A stretch of DNA of 64,000 bases from Symbiobacterium thermophilum IAM 14863. GTDB taxonomy: Bacteria > Bacillota > Sulfobacillia > Symbiobacteriales > Symbiobacteriaceae. Position numbers and translations under genes: made by a program. The stretch is taken from NCBI RefSeq assembly GCF_000009905.1, contig NC_006177.1, positions 2,294,001-2,358,000 on the forward strand. The letters are read 5' to 3'. Position 1 is the first letter of the stretch. The number at the start of each line of letters is the position of its first letter. Shown here in pieces: positions 1 through 8,478 of this stretch. The notes below the pieces were generated by a model. The model searched no databases. It worked only from the letters and a program-made list of their open reading frames with translations, and was not told the origin of the DNA.

Positions 1-93
1 GGCAATTTCTCCCGCCGCCAGGTCGCTTTGCGCCAGCAGGTCCAGGATGCGGCGGCGGGTCGGGTCGGCCAGGGCCTGCAGCACCCGCTCCAT
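1..93 (-). CDS. ArsR-family transcriptional regulator (N-terminal fragment)
   Basis: Only the first 31 codons are in the window; the gene runs off the left edge. The start of the product, MERVLQALADPTRRRILDLL, is the classic opening of an ArsR/SmtB winged-helix repressor (helix 1 and the ADPTRRRIL signature). The ATG at 93 is preferred over an in-frame ATG at 108 because a GGGGGTGAGG ribosome binding site lies just upstream of 93. The promoter has a palindrome over its start site, as expected for autoregulation. The inducer (metal, metalloid or other) cannot be judged because the sensor part is missing. Confidence 0.85.
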   Translation of the reverse strand, partial: MERVLQALADPTRRRILDLLAQSDLAAGEIA

Positions 94-106
94 CCGCCTC
101 ACCCCC

Positions 107-162
107 ATATGTAAGTCGATACTTACGTATCAGAGTGTATAAGACACCGAATCCTCTGTCAA
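107..162 (-). promoter_or_regulatory. Promoter and palindromic operator of the ArsR-family gene
   Basis: Read on the minus strand there is a perfect -35 box TTGACA (162-157), a 17-bp spacer and a -10 box TACACT (139-134). Immediately downstream lies a near-perfect inverted repeat, GTAAGT-cgat-ACTTAC (111-126), which extends to 107-130 with one mismatch. A dimeric ArsR repressor bound there would cover the transcription start. Boxes and symmetry are read from the sequence; the identity of the bound protein is inference. Confidence 0.75.
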
Positions 163-242
163 CATGCATTCGCGTCAACACGTTGGGCAAGGGCAGGCGT
201 GAGACCGGGGCCGGGGTGATACCCCGCAGGCACGACGGGAAC

Positions 243-1043
243 GAATGTGCACTTTCTTCGAGTCCTTGCGCAGCGGGCGTTTCCGGGCGCGCGGGACGGG
301 AAAAGCCCAGGAGGCGCGGGCTTCACGAAAGTGCACATTCGCATCAACGGCGGGGTTCATGGCCCCTGCGTGAACGTGTTCGAGGACCGCGCTTCGATCG
401 GGGTCGTGCCGCGGCAACGAATGTGCACGTTCTTCGTGTCCTTGTGCAACAAGCGTTTCCGGGCTCGCGGGACGGGAAGAGCCCATGGGGCGCGGGCTTC
501 ACGAAAGTGCACATTCGCATCAACGGCGGGGTTCAGGACCCCTGGGTGAAGGTGTTCGGGGCCCGAGCTTTGGCCGGGGGCGTGCCGCAGCAACGAATGT
601 GCACTTTCTTCGAGTCCTTGCGCAGCGGGCGTTTCCGGGCGCGCGGGGCGGGAAAAGCCCAGGAGGCGCGGGATTCACGAAAGTGCACATTCGCGTCAAC
701 GGCGGGGTTCATGGCCCCTGCGTGAACGTGTCGAGGACCGCGCTTCGATCGGGGTCGTGCCGCGGCAACGAATGTGCACTTTCGTCGAGTCCTTACGCAG
801 CAAGCGTGTCCGGGCTCGCGGGGCGGGAGAAGCCCATGGGGCGCGGGCTTCACGAAAGTGCACATTCGCATCAACGGCGGGGTTCACGGCCCCCGCGGGA
901 ACGTATTCGAGGACCGAGCTTCGGTCCGGGTCGTGCCGCAGCAACGAATGTGCACTTTCTTCGGATCCTTGCGCAGCAAGCGTGTCCAGGCTCGCGGGAC
1001 GGGAAAAGCCCATGGGGCGCGGGTTTCACGAAAGTGCACATTC
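243..1043. repeat. Array A: five tandem 176-bp units, each with an inverted pair of 14-bp arms
   Basis: The left arm GAATGTGCACTTTC starts at 243, 419, 595, 770 and 946. The right arm GAAAGTGCACATTC starts at 327, 503, 679, 854 and 1030. Both series have a 175-176 bp period. In each unit the arms are exact reverse complements (the second unit's left arm has one change, GAATGTGCACGTTC) and are separated by about 70 bp. The sequence between arms is also conserved from unit to unit. Each arm is itself almost palindromic around GTGCAC. The period is not a multiple of three and all frames stay open only because stops are rare, so this is not coding. Flanks 163-242 and 1044-1215 hold nothing recognisable. 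Confidence 0.95.
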
Positions 1044-1215
1044 GCATCAACGGCAGGGCGGGAAAAGCCGGAATCAGGTATCCGCGCAGCGTGCACGAGG
1101 GAAATGCACGAAACCGGCGCCGAGCCCGCGCGGCCCCGGCCGCCCCTTGCAAACCGGCGTTCCGTGGGGTAGTCCTAGATAGAGAGGATCACAGTCGCGG
1201 CAAGGGGGCAGCCCG

Positions 1216-1659
1216 TTGAACCAGGCAGTACCACAGATCGACGTGGTCGGCGCGGTCATCGAAAACGAATCGGGCGAGGTGCTCTGCGCCCGCCGGGCTC
1301 CCGGATCGGCCCGGGGCGGTCTCTGGGAGTTCCCCGGCGGAAAAATTGAACCCGGCGAGCGCCCCGAAGAGGCGCTGCGCCGGGAGATTCGCGAAGAATT
1401 GGGGTGCGACATCGTCGTCGGCGAGCCAGTCGCGGAGGCCACGCACCGCTACCCGGAGGTGGTGGTGCGGCTGCTGACATTCCGGGCGCGCCTCGTCCGC
1501 GGCCGGCCCGTATCCCGGGAGCACGCGGAGCTGCGCTGGGTGCCCGTCGCCGCACTGGGCCGGCTCGACTGGGCCCCCGCCGATCTGCCGACGGTCGCCC
1601 GGCTCCAGGCCGAAGCCGGAGCCCCGGGCGAGGGCCGCCCCGTCAGCCCAGGTGAATGA
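1216..1659 (+). CDS. mutT: MutT-type (8-oxo-dGTP diphosphatase family) Nudix hydrolase
   Basis: The 147-residue protein carries a complete Nudix box at about residues 42-64 (GG-x4-GE...REIREELG), preceded by GLWEFPGG. This arrangement is typical of MutT/CTP pyrophosphohydrolase-like proteins that remove oxidised nucleotides such as 8-oxo-dGTP. The EF-PGGK-E pattern around the box and the C-terminal RWVPVAAL segment also match MutT. The start is a TTG at 1216 with a GGGGG purine tract upstream. The 3' end overlaps the convergent Nudix gene by 17 bp. The exact substrate is not provable from sequence; the family assignment is firm. Confidence 0.88.
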   Translation: MNQAVPQIDVVGAVIENESGEVLCARRAPGSARGGLWEFPGGKIEPGERPEEALRREIREELGCDIVVGEPVAEATHRYPEVVVRLLTFRARLVRGRPVSREHAELRWVPVAALGRLDWAPADLPTVARLQAEAGAPGEGRPVSPGE

Positions 1660-2158
1660 GCCCCAGGTGGACGGCGCCGCCGTCCTCCCAGAGCGCGTCC
1701 CGAAGCTCCTCTGGGTAGACCGGCTCCGAGAGCGCGGCCACCTCGGCCCGGGTGAACCAGCGGCACTCCCGCACCGGCCCGTCCGGGTCCTGGATGCGCC
1801 AGCCCTGCCAGGGCCGGTCGGCCGGACCGGCCGGCTCGGCCGCCCGCCCGGCGAGTGCGGCGCCGGACGGATGGCCGGTGGGCGCCGCCGCCCGGAAGAC
1901 GATCTCGACCACGTGCTCCGACCGGCGCGCGGAACGGAACTCCTGCACGTAGGCTAACGGTCCCACCTCTGCGGCGACCCCGGCCTCCTCCGCCGCCTCC
2001 CGGACGGCGGCGGTACGCAGGTCCTCCCCCGGGTCCAGCGTGCCGCCGGGCAGCACCCACGCTGACCCGTCCCGGCTGCGGCAGAGGAGCAGTTCGCCGC
2101 CGGCGTTGAACACCATCACCCGGGCGACGACCCGGATGCCGGTCACCTGCTCGCCCAT
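1643..2158 (-). CDS. Nudix hydrolase, unknown substrate
   Basis: The 171-residue protein has an intact Nudix box at about residues 39-61 (GGTLDPGE...REAAEEAGV), which binds the metal and cleaves nucleoside diphosphates linked to another moiety. The N-terminal strand VRVVARVMVFNAGGELLLCR and the late ECRWFTRAEVAAL segment are normal for the superfamily. An Ala/Pro-rich stretch in the second half is an insertion relative to minimal members. The ATG at 2158 has an AAGGAAGTGG site upstream. It converges on and overlaps mutT by 17 bp, so transcription of the two may interfere. Substrate unknown. Confidence 0.85.
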   Translation of the reverse strand: MGEQVTGIRVVARVMVFNAGGELLLCRSRDGSAWVLPGGTLDPGEDLRTAAVREAAEEAGVAAEVGPLAYVQEFRSARRSEHVVEIVFRAAAPTGHPSGAALAGRAAEPAGPADRPWQGWRIQDPDGPVRECRWFTRAEVAALSEPVYPEELRDALWEDGGAVHLGLIHLG

Positions 2159-2273
2159 CCGATTCCACTTCCTTTCGCAGTGATGATTTCAACAGCGCCA
2201 TCTTACCGCATTCGCCGGCGCCATTCCCAGCGCCCCGGCGACGGAAGGAGGGATCCGCCTGAACCCCGTTCCC

Positions 2274-3437
2274 ATGCCCGACCTCCAACGGCTGAAGGCC
2301 GAGATGAAGGACCGTGCGCGGGAGATCGGCATCGACCTGGTCGGCGTGGCACCGGCGGAGCCCTTCCTGCGGGAACGGCAGATCCTGGAGGAGCGCATCG
2401 CCCGCGGGCGCGGCCCCAACCCTTACGAGCACCCGGTGGTCGAGGAGCGGGTCTACCCCGAGCGGCTGCTCCCCGGCGTGAAGGCCATCATTGCCTGCGG
2501 GATCGCCTACTACCACCCCGACGCCCCGCGCCCGCCCGAGGACCGCGTCGCCCTGCGGGGCTGGCTCTCCCGCTACTGCCGGGGCCGCGACTACCACCAG
2601 ATCCTGAAGGACCGGATCCTGGCGCTCGCCGCCTGGCTGGAGCGCCGCGCCCCGGGCCACCGGCACGTGGCCTATGTGGACACCGGGCCGCCCCTGGACC
2701 GGGCGGTGGCCGAACGGGCGGGCATCGGCAAGTTCGGCAAGCACACCAACCTCATCACCCGGGAGTACGGCACCTGGGTCTTCCTCGGCGAGCTGCTGAC
2801 GACCCTGCCGCTGCCGCCCGACGAGCCGCAGCCGCCTGCCTGCGGCGCCTGCACCCTCTGCATCGACGCCTGCCCCACCGGGGCGCTCAGCGAATGGCGG
2901 CTGGAGTGGGACCGCTGCCTCTCCCACATCACCCAGATGAAGGGCATCATCCCCGCCGAGTACCGGGAGGTCATGGGCAACCGGCTCTTCGGCTGCGACG
3001 ACTGCCAGGATGTCTGCCCTTACAACCGCCGGGCCCGCCCCTCCCGCCACCCCGAGTTCGCCCCGTCCCCCGACCTGGATGGGGGCGAACCGGACCTGCT
3101 GCGGCTCATGGCCATGACCAAGGGCGACTTCCGCCGCTGGTTCGAGCCGACGGCCGCGGGCTGGCGGGGAAAGACCACCATCCAGCGCAACGCGCTCATC
3201 GCCCTGGGCAACAGCGGCGACCCGGCCGCCCTACCGGCGCTCACCGCCGCCCTGGAAAGCGAGAGCGCGATCCTGCGCGCCCACGCGGCCTGGGCCCTGG
3301 GCCGGCTCGGCCGACTGGCCCCGGACGCCAGGGATGCCGCGCGCTCCGCCCTCGCCCGGCGGGCCACATGCGAGACCGACCCCGCCGTCCGGCTGGAGCT
3401 CGGCGCCGCGCTGGAATCGCTGGGAGGCGGCGAATAG
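2274..3437 (+). CDS. queG: Epoxyqueuosine reductase QueG
   Basis: QueG performs the last step of queuosine biosynthesis, reducing epoxyqueuosine in tRNA to queuosine with a cobalamin and two [4Fe-4S] clusters. The 387-residue product has the family N-terminus, the ferredoxin motif CGACTLCIDACPTGAL (about residues 196-211), the second cluster motif CDDCQDVCPYN (about 242-252), and HEAT-like alpha repeats at the C-terminus (NALIALGNSGDPAALPAL and following). The first ATG is at 2274, but the best ribosome site, AAGGAGGG at 2245-2252, is 22 nt away. It sits about 6 nt before an in-frame CTG at 2259, so translation may begin there and add five residues. Confidence 0.93.
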   Translation: MPDLQRLKAEMKDRAREIGIDLVGVAPAEPFLRERQILEERIARGRGPNPYEHPVVEERVYPERLLPGVKAIIACGIAYYHPDAPRPPEDRVALRGWLSRYCRGRDYHQILKDRILALAAWLERRAPGHRHVAYVDTGPPLDRAVAERAGIGKFGKHTNLITREYGTWVFLGELLTTLPLPPDEPQPPACGACTLCIDACPTGALSEWRLEWDRCLSHITQMKGIIPAEYREVMGNRLFGCDDCQDVCPYNRRARPSRHPEFAPSPDLDGGEPDLLRLMAMTKGDFRRWFEPTAAGWRGKTTIQRNALIALGNSGDPAALPALTAALESESAILRAHAAWALGRLGRLAPDARDAARSALARRATCETDPAVRLELGAALESLGGGE

Positions 3438-3464
3438 CGGCGGCAGGTTGCGGCCAGAATAGCA

Positions 3465-3497
3465 AGCAGAGGCAGCCCCTATTTCGGCGCCTCTGCT
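3465..3497 (+). terminator. Stem-loop downstream of queG
   Basis: AGCAGAGGC (3465-3473) pairs with GCCTCTGCT (3489-3497) across a 15-nt loop, 28 nt after the queG stop codon. An outer pairing of CAGAAT with ATTCTTG extends it. No U-run follows, so termination is plausible but not certain. Confidence 0.5.
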
Positions 3498-3515
3498 ATG
3501 CCCATTCTTGGTAGC

Positions 3516-3547
3516 GGGGGCCGTCCCGGCGGTGAGGGACGGCCCCC
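3516..3547. terminator. Strong hairpin between convergent queG and lipA
   Basis: GGGGGCCGTCCC (3516-3527) pairs perfectly with GGGACGGCCCCC (3536-3547) over an 8-nt loop. It lies 11 bp beyond the lipA stop codon and between two converging genes, so it likely serves as a bidirectional terminator. There is no T-tract on either side. Confidence 0.6.
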
Positions 3548-3557
3548 TGTCATGCCC

Positions 3558-4520
3558 TCAGTCCCCGGTCTGCGCCGCGCGCCCGGCACCCGTGCGCCGG
3601 GCGACGGCCTGCGCCGACTGCTCGTCGGCGTGGTAGGAGGAACGTACCAGGGGACCCGACTCGCAATGGGCGAACCCCCGCTTCAGGGCCTCCTCCCGCA
3701 GGTGTTCGAACTCGGCCGGGGTGTAGAACTTCTCCACCGCCAGATGGCGGGCCGTGGGCCGCAGGTACTGGCCGAAGGTCACGATGTCGACGCCCGCCGC
3801 GCGCAGGTCGTCCATCGCCTCGTACAGCTCCTGCATGGTCTCGCCCAGGCCGACCATGATCGAGGACTTCGTGCTGACGTGGGGCTTCATCTCCTTCGCC
3901 CGGCGGAGCAGCTCCAGCGACCGGTCGTACTTCGCCCGGGACCGCACCCGGTCCGAAAGCCGGCGCACCGTCTCGATGTTGTGGTTGAGGACGTCGGGCT
4001 CCGCGTCCATGACGACGGCCAGGGCGTCCCAGTTGCCGCCGAAGTCGGGGATGAGCACCTCCACGCCGGTGAAGGGGTTCTTGCGCCGGATGGCCCGGAT
4101 GGTCTCGGCGAAGATGGACGCACCGCCGTCGCTCAGGTCGTCCCGGGCCACCGAGGTGACCACCACGTGCCGCAGGCCCAGCTGCACGCAGGCGTCCGCC
4201 ACCCGTTCAGGCTCCGCCAGGTCCAGCCCGGTGGGCACGCCCGACCGCACGGCGCAGAACCCGCAGTTGCGGGTGCAGATGTCGCCCAGGATCATGAACG
4301 TCGCCGTCCGCCGGTTCCAGCACTCGAAGATGTTGGGGCAGCGGGCCTCCTCGCAGACCGTGTGCAGCCCCTGGCCGCGCATCAGCCGCTTCAGCTCGAC
4401 GAACTCCGCATCCGTACGCAGGTTGATCTTCAGCCACTCGGGTTTCCGGCTCACGTCCGCCCGGGCGCGGCTGGGCAGGACGGGCAGCTCCATCTCGGGG
4501 TCGATCCGGAACTCGGCCAT
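3558..4520 (-). CDS. lipA: Lipoyl synthase LipA
   Basis: LipA is a radical-SAM enzyme that inserts two sulfurs into protein-bound octanoyl groups to make lipoyl cofactor. The 320-residue product has both iron-sulfur motifs: auxiliary cluster C56-x4-C61-x5-C67 ([12 protein letters not shown]) and radical-SAM C82-x3-C86-x2-C89 (CTRNCGFC). The C-terminal RSSYHADE contains the RSSY serine that ligates the auxiliary cluster. The length is normal. GAGGTGAG precedes the ATG at 4520. Its clients probably include the lipoyl domain of the E2 encoded at 9.4 kb. Confidence 0.97.
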   Translation of the reverse strand: MAEFRIDPEMELPVLPSRARADVSRKPEWLKINLRTDAEFVELKRLMRGQGLHTVCEEARCPNIFECWNRRTATFMILGDICTRNCGFCAVRSGVPTGLDLAEPERVADACVQLGLRHVVVTSVARDDLSDGGASIFAETIRAIRRKNPFTGVEVLIPDFGGNWDALAVVMDAEPDVLNHNIETVRRLSDRVRSRAKYDRSLELLRRAKEMKPHVSTKSSIMVGLGETMQELYEAMDDLRAAGVDIVTFGQYLRPTARHLAVEKFYTPAEFEHLREEALKRGFAHCESGPLVRSSYHADEQSAQAVARRTGAGRAAQTGD

Positions 4521-4583
4521 GTTCTCACCTCGTCTGCCCCAAGTCTACCCGCTTTCGGGCCCGGACGCAACGTGCCCCGGGCG

Positions 4584-5120
4584 TCACGGCCGCCGCTCCC
4601 ACGGGCGCACCACGCCCACCACGTGGTACTCGGCGTCGTCCGCGATGGCCTGGAGCACCCCCTGGCTGATCTCGCCGTGGGTGAGCCAGCGGGAGCGCTC
4701 GCCCTCGATCTGGAAGCCCAGGATGACCTGCCGATACGCGACATTGGGCGGCAGGGCCTCCAGGGCCGGCCGCGGCAGCCGGGTGGGGTCGGCGGCGGCG
4801 CTCCCCCGCACGTGAAACAGCCGGCAGGGCTCGCCGCTGCGGCCGATCTCCGCCGCCACGACCCCCAGGGCCTCCGGCGCCGTGCTGTGGATCCAGCAGA
4901 CGGCCAGCCGGACCGGTCCGTGCTGCCCGATCGCCCGCCGGAGGGCCTGCGCCAGGGCCCCGGTGTCGTGGTAGTCCACCGGCACCGGGTTAATTCCTGC
5001 CGGTCTGCCCGGCATCGCGTCCGCCCGCCTGGCCACCACGCTGACGGTGGCGAAGCGCCGGGTCAGCGCCAGCGTCGCTTCCCGGAGCATGCCGGTCCCG
5101 CCCACGACCAGTGCGTGCAT
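4584..5120 (-). CDS. Small Rossmann-fold dehydrogenase/reductase (SDR or NAD-binding type)
   Basis: The frame is open much further upstream, but MHALVVGGTGML with a GAGGGGGAAC ribosome site at 5120 marks the real start and gives 178 residues. The N-terminal VVGGTGM is a dinucleotide-binding loop of short-chain dehydrogenase/NmrA-like proteins, followed by a basic VVARR at the end of beta-2 that would fit NADP. No canonical YxxxK catalytic pair is evident, so it may be an atypical reductase or a dinucleotide sensor. It is short compared with classical SDRs (about 250 residues). It is downstream of and divergent from the uridine phosphorylase gene. Substrate unknown. Confidence 0.75.
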   Translation of the reverse strand: MHALVVGGTGMLREATLALTRRFATVSVVARRADAMPGRPAGINPVPVDYHDTGALAQALRRAIGQHGPVRLAVCWIHSTAPEALGVVAAEIGRSGEPCRLFHVRGSAAADPTRLPRPALEALPPNVAYRQVILGFQIEGERSRWLTHGEISQGVLQAIADDAEYHVVGVVRPWERRP

Positions 5121-5340
5121 GTTCCCCCTCCTCCCACCCCGGGTCCCCGACGAAGGGCGCGTCGCCCGCGTCGGGAACCCGGGTGCCACTCGCCGCAAGT
5201 TTCGGCGGATTACGGACAGTCTACCATACGCGCGGCCTCTGTGCAGCCGGTGCCGCCGGATCCGGTCCGGGGACGGTCCGGGTCCGGGGGATTGGCCCGC
5301 GACAGGGCTCCACATGCCGCGACACGCGCACGGTAAAGTG

Positions 5341-5349
5341 TGGTACAAT
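5341..5349 (+). promoter_or_regulatory. Extended -10 promoter of the uridine phosphorylase/ECF operon
   Basis: TGG-TACAAT at 5341-5349 is an extended -10 element (TGn plus 5/6 match to TATAAT), 44 bp before the GTG start at 5393. The -35 region (about 5320-5326, CGACACG) is weak, as is common when the TG extension is present. A short inverted repeat GAAG-gtaatt-CTTC follows immediately and could be an operator. Confidence 0.55.
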
Positions 5350-5392
5350 TACGAAGGTAATTCTTCACAATCCGTGTCGGGGAGGAACCGCC

Positions 5393-6142
5393 GTGGTCGA
5401 ACGCCAGCCACACATCCAGTGCCGTCCGGGCGACGTCGCCCCCTTCGTCCTGCTGCCCGGCGACCCGGGCCGTATCCACGCGATCGCCGCCCAGCTGGAC
5501 CGCTGGGAACAGATCGCCTGCAACCGGGAATACCGCACCATCACCGGCACCTTCCGGGGCATGCCCGTCTCCGCCACCTCCACCGGCATCGGCGGCCCGT
5601 CGACCGCCATCGCGGTGGAGGAGCTGATCCGGGTGGGCGCGCGGGTCCTGATCCGCGTGGGGAGCGCCGGGGCGCTGCAGCCGGGGATCCGGGTCGGCGA
5701 CCTGCTGGTCGCTGTCGGAGCTGTACGGGAGGAAGGCGCCAGCGCCATGTACGTGCCCCCGGCGTACCCCGCCGTGAGCGACCATGCGGTCCTGGCCGCG
5801 CTGCTGAAGGCGGCCGGGGACCTGGGGGTCACCGCCCACGCCGGCCTGGTGCGCAGCCACGACAGCTTCTACACCGACCGGGAGGACGAGCTGACCCGCT
5901 TCTGGGCGGGCAAGGGCGTCCTCGGCTCCGACATGGAGACGGCCACCCTCCTTACCCTCGCCCGCCTGCGGGGCGCCCGGGCCGCCAGCGTGCTCAACGT
6001 GGTGGTTCCGGCGGACGGCGGGCTGGAGGAAGGGATCAACGACCTGGTGGCAGGAAAGGAGGCGGCGCGGCAAGGCGAAACGGCGGAGATCCGGGTGGCG
6101 CTGCAGGCGCTTCACGCGCTGTGGACCGAAGAATCTGGCTAG
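5393..6142 (+). CDS. udp: Uridine phosphorylase (nucleoside phosphorylase family)
   Basis: The predicted reaction is phosphorolysis of uridine to uracil and ribose 1-phosphate. The 249-residue protein has the trimeric/hexameric NP-I fold signature: LLPGDPGRIHAIAAQL at the N-terminus (phosphate loop), STGIGGPSTAIAVEEL, GSAGALQPGIRVGDLLVA, and the late SDMETATLLTLA that contacts ribose. The GTG at 5393 has GGGGAGGA upstream; the frame extends further 5' but lacks a ribosome site there. The gene is followed 11 bp later by the ECF substrate-binding component, suggesting uptake and cleavage of one nucleoside. Purine-specific activity cannot be ruled out, but the motifs look most like Udp. Confidence 0.88.
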   Translation: MVERQPHIQCRPGDVAPFVLLPGDPGRIHAIAAQLDRWEQIACNREYRTITGTFRGMPVSATSTGIGGPSTAIAVEELIRVGARVLIRVGSAGALQPGIRVGDLLVAVGAVREEGASAMYVPPAYPAVSDHAVLAALLKAAGDLGVTAHAGLVRSHDSFYTDREDELTRFWAGKGVLGSDMETATLLTLARLRGARAASVLNVVVPADGGLEEGINDLVAGKEAARQGETAEIRVALQALHALWTEESG

Positions 6143-6153
6143 GAGGTGCGCTT

Positions 6154-6765
6154 ATGGCTGCGCAGCAGAAGAAGAATGTCTGGGCTTTCCGGTTCACGAC
6201 CCTCTCCCTGGTGTTGATTCCGGTCGCCGTGGGCATCAACTACGTCGGCAAGCTCTTCGCCGCTGCCCTGAAGCTCCCCCTGTGGCTGGACTCCATCGGC
6301 ACCGTCCTCGCCGGCATGCTGGCCGGCCCCTGGATCGGCGCCATCTCCGGCGGGGTCAACAACATCATCTTCGGCATCACCGCTGACCCGGTCTCATTCT
6401 GGTACCTGATCACCTCGATCGTCATCGGCCTGCTGGTCGGTTACCTGGCCATGACCGGCTGGATCCGGGACTTCCCCCGGGCCGTGGTGCTGGGCCTCAT
6501 CGTCGCCCTGGCGGCGGCGGTGGTCTCCACGCCCATCAACGTCATCCTGTGGGAGGGCACCACCGGCAACGTCTGGGGCGACGCCCTGTACACGGTGCTC
6601 CGGAACGGGGGCACGCCGGTCTGGATCGCCTCGTTCATCGACGAGCTGGTCGTCGACCTCCTGGACAAGGTGGCGACCGTCATCATCTCCTTCCTCATCT
6701 TCAAGGCGCTGCCGCAGCGGCTCGTGGGGCTGTTCGCGGGCGAAGGCCAGGTGGAGAAGCTGTAG
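6154..6765 (+). CDS. ECF transporter S component (substrate-binding membrane subunit)
   Basis: The 203-residue, strongly hydrophobic protein has about six membrane segments and no ATPase motifs. It precedes genes for the T component and two ATPases, which identifies it as the substrate-specific S subunit of an energy-coupling-factor importer. Its N-terminal part (KLPLWLDSIGTVLAGMLAGP, then GGVNNIIFGI) resembles the CD3073-like S-component group. The start ATG at 6154 has AGGAGGTG eleven bases upstream and follows the udp stop by 11 bp. Linkage to uridine phosphorylase suggests a nucleoside or nucleobase substrate; this is inference. Confidence 0.85.
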   Translation: MAAQQKKNVWAFRFTTLSLVLIPVAVGINYVGKLFAAALKLPLWLDSIGTVLAGMLAGPWIGAISGGVNNIIFGITADPVSFWYLITSIVIGLLVGYLAMTGWIRDFPRAVVLGLIVALAAAVVSTPINVILWEGTTGNVWGDALYTVLRNGGTPVWIASFIDELVVDLLDKVATVIISFLIFKALPQRLVGLFAGEGQVEKL

Positions 6766-6859
6766 CCGCTCCTCCCTGCGGGCCATCCACATCGCAGACC
6801 GGCGCCGGGGCTGCCTCTCTGCCAGCCCCGGCGCCGCAGTGACAGGCAGGTGACCCTCC

Positions 6860-7627
6860 GTGCAGTTCACCCTCTACGTGCCCGGCGACTCCTGGGTCCA
6901 CCGACTGGACCCCGTCTCCAAGCTCCTCCTCGCCGCCGTCGGCCTGGCCCTGACCTTCGTCCTGCCCGGCCACCTGGCCCCGGCCCTCCTGCTGGCGGCC
7001 GCGCTCGCCATCCTGGCCACGGCCCGGGTGCTGCGCCGGTCAGGAGCCGTCTTCGCCGGCGTCCTCCTCATCGCCGTCACCTTCTTCATCGTCCAGGGGC
7101 TGGTCTACGCGGGCAACGCCACCCCGGCGCTGACGCTGGGTCCCGTCACCTTCTACCGGGAAGGGCTGCTGCTGGGGCTCCGGCTGACCCTGCGGCTCTA
7201 TAACATCCTGGCCTCGAGCCTCATCCTCATCCTGACCACCCGGCCCTCGGACCTGGTGGAATCCCTGATGCGCCGGGGGCTCCCCTCCCGGTTCGGCTAC
7301 GTCATCATCGCGGTGCTGCAGGTCATCCCCGTCATGGTGGAGGCCGCCGGCCGGATCACCGACGCACAGCGGTCCCGGGGCATGGAGACCGAGGGCAGCC
7401 TCTGGGTGCGCCTGCGCGCCTTCATCCCGCTGATGGGGCCGCTGGTCACCTCCTCCCTCATCGCCACGGAGGAGCGGGCCCTGGCCCTGGAGGTGCGGGG
7501 CTTCGCCTCCAACCGGAAGCTCACGTTCCTGAGGGACGAGATCATCCCGGGCTACGCCTGGCCGGTGCGCATCGCCGCCCTGGCCGCGCTGGCGCTGGGC
7601 ATCGCAGGGCGGGTGATGCTGTCATGA
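6860..7627 (+). CDS. ecfT: ECF transporter T component EcfT
   Basis: EcfT couples ATP hydrolysis by the two EcfA subunits to the S component. The 255-residue protein has N-terminal and central membrane segments. Its long cytoplasmic coupling helices carry the two expected Arg-Gly coupling motifs: QRSRGM (about residues 172-177) and LEVRGF (about 213-218). The opening VPGDSWVHRLDPVSKLL is typical of the family. The start is a GTG at 6860 with GGCAGGTGA upstream. Its stop overlaps the ATG of the first ATPase gene by 4 bp (ATGA), indicating translational coupling. Confidence 0.92.
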   Translation: MQFTLYVPGDSWVHRLDPVSKLLLAAVGLALTFVLPGHLAPALLLAAALAILATARVLRRSGAVFAGVLLIAVTFFIVQGLVYAGNATPALTLGPVTFYREGLLLGLRLTLRLYNILASSLILILTTRPSDLVESLMRRGLPSRFGYVIIAVLQVIPVMVEAAGRITDAQRSRGMETEGSLWVRLRAFIPLMGPLVTSSLIATEERALALEVRGFASNRKLTFLRDEIIPGYAWPVRIAALAALALGIAGRVMLS

Positions 7628-8478
7628 GCGTGATCGTGGTGGAAAACCTGCGCTACCGCTACCCCCGGCAGACGCACCTGGCTCTGGACGGCGTCAGTTT
7701 TCGGGTGGAACCGGGGGAGTTCGTGGGCATCGTCGGCCCCAACAAGGCGGGCAAGTCCACCCTCTGCCAGGCGCTGGTAGGGCTGGTGCCCCACTTCTAC
7801 AAGGGCGCCATCGGCGGCCGGGTGGAGGTGGCCGGCCTGGACGTGCACGCCAGCACCGTGGCCGAGGTCAGCCGCAGGGCCGGACTCGTCTTCCAGAGCC
7901 CGTTCACCCAGATGTCGGGGGCCAAGTTCACGGTGTACGAAGAGGTGGCCTTCGGGCTGGAGCACACCGGAATCCCCCGGGATGAGATGGTCCGGCGGAT
8001 CGAATGGGCCCTGCGTCTTCTGGGGCTGTGGGAGCTGCGGGACCGGAACCCCTTCGCCCTCTCCGGCGGCCAGATGCAGCGGCTGGCCATCGCTTCGGTG
8101 CTGGTGATGCAGCCCGAGGTCCTCATCCTGGACGAGCCCACGTCCCAGCTGGACCCGGCGGGCACCAGCGAGGTGTTCGCCGCGGTGGCCGATCTCTGCC
8201 GGCAGGGCATGACCGTGGTGATGGCCGAGCACAAGGTGGACCGCATCGCCGCCCAGGCCGACAAGGTGCTGGTGCTGGACCGGGGGCAGGTGGTGGCCTG
8301 GGGCCCGCCGGGCGAGGTGTTCAGCCTGGACGGCCTCACGGCGCGCGGGGTGGCGGTGCCCGCCGTGACCGCCGCCGCCCGGGAGCTGGGCTGGCAGGAG
8401 CCCGACGGCACCTACCCGGTCACGGTGGAGCAGGCGGTGCGGATTGGGGGTGAGCGGCTTGGCCGAGATCATCGTTAG
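7624..8478 (+). CDS. ecfA1: ECF transporter ATP-binding protein (first ATPase)
   Basis: The 284-residue ABC ATPase has Walker A GPNKAGKST (about residues 39-47), Q-loop VFQSPFTQM, a complete signature LSGGQMQR, Walker B VLILDEPTS and an H-loop in VVMAEHKVDR. The lysine in GPNKAGKS replaces the usual glycine of GxNGAGKS but keeps the essential GKS. It overlaps ecfT by 4 bp and the second ATPase by about 20 bp. The two ATPases are expected to form a heterodimer in which this subunit supplies the canonical signature motif. Confidence 0.93.
   Translation: MSVIVVENLRYRYPRQTHLALDGVSFRVEPGEFVGIVGPNKAGKSTLCQALVGLVPHFYKGAIGGRVEVAGLDVHASTVAEVSRRAGLVFQSPFTQMSGAKFTVYEEVAFGLEHTGIPRDEMVRRIEWALRLLGLWELRDRNPFALSGGQMQRLAIASVLVMQPEVLILDEPTSQLDPAGTSEVFAAVADLCRQGMTVVMAEHKVDRIAAQADKVLVLDRGQVVAWGPPGEVFSLDGLTARGVAVPAVTAAARELGWQEPDGTYPVTVEQAVRIGGERLGRDHR

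Noticed and set aside
135-1219. Several long open frames across array A (for example 135-725 and 485-1219)
   Set aside because: All frames on both strands stay open because the sequence is GC-rich and stop-poor. The 176-bp period shifts frame each unit, so the same peptide fragments appear in different frames. There is no ribosome site or known domain.
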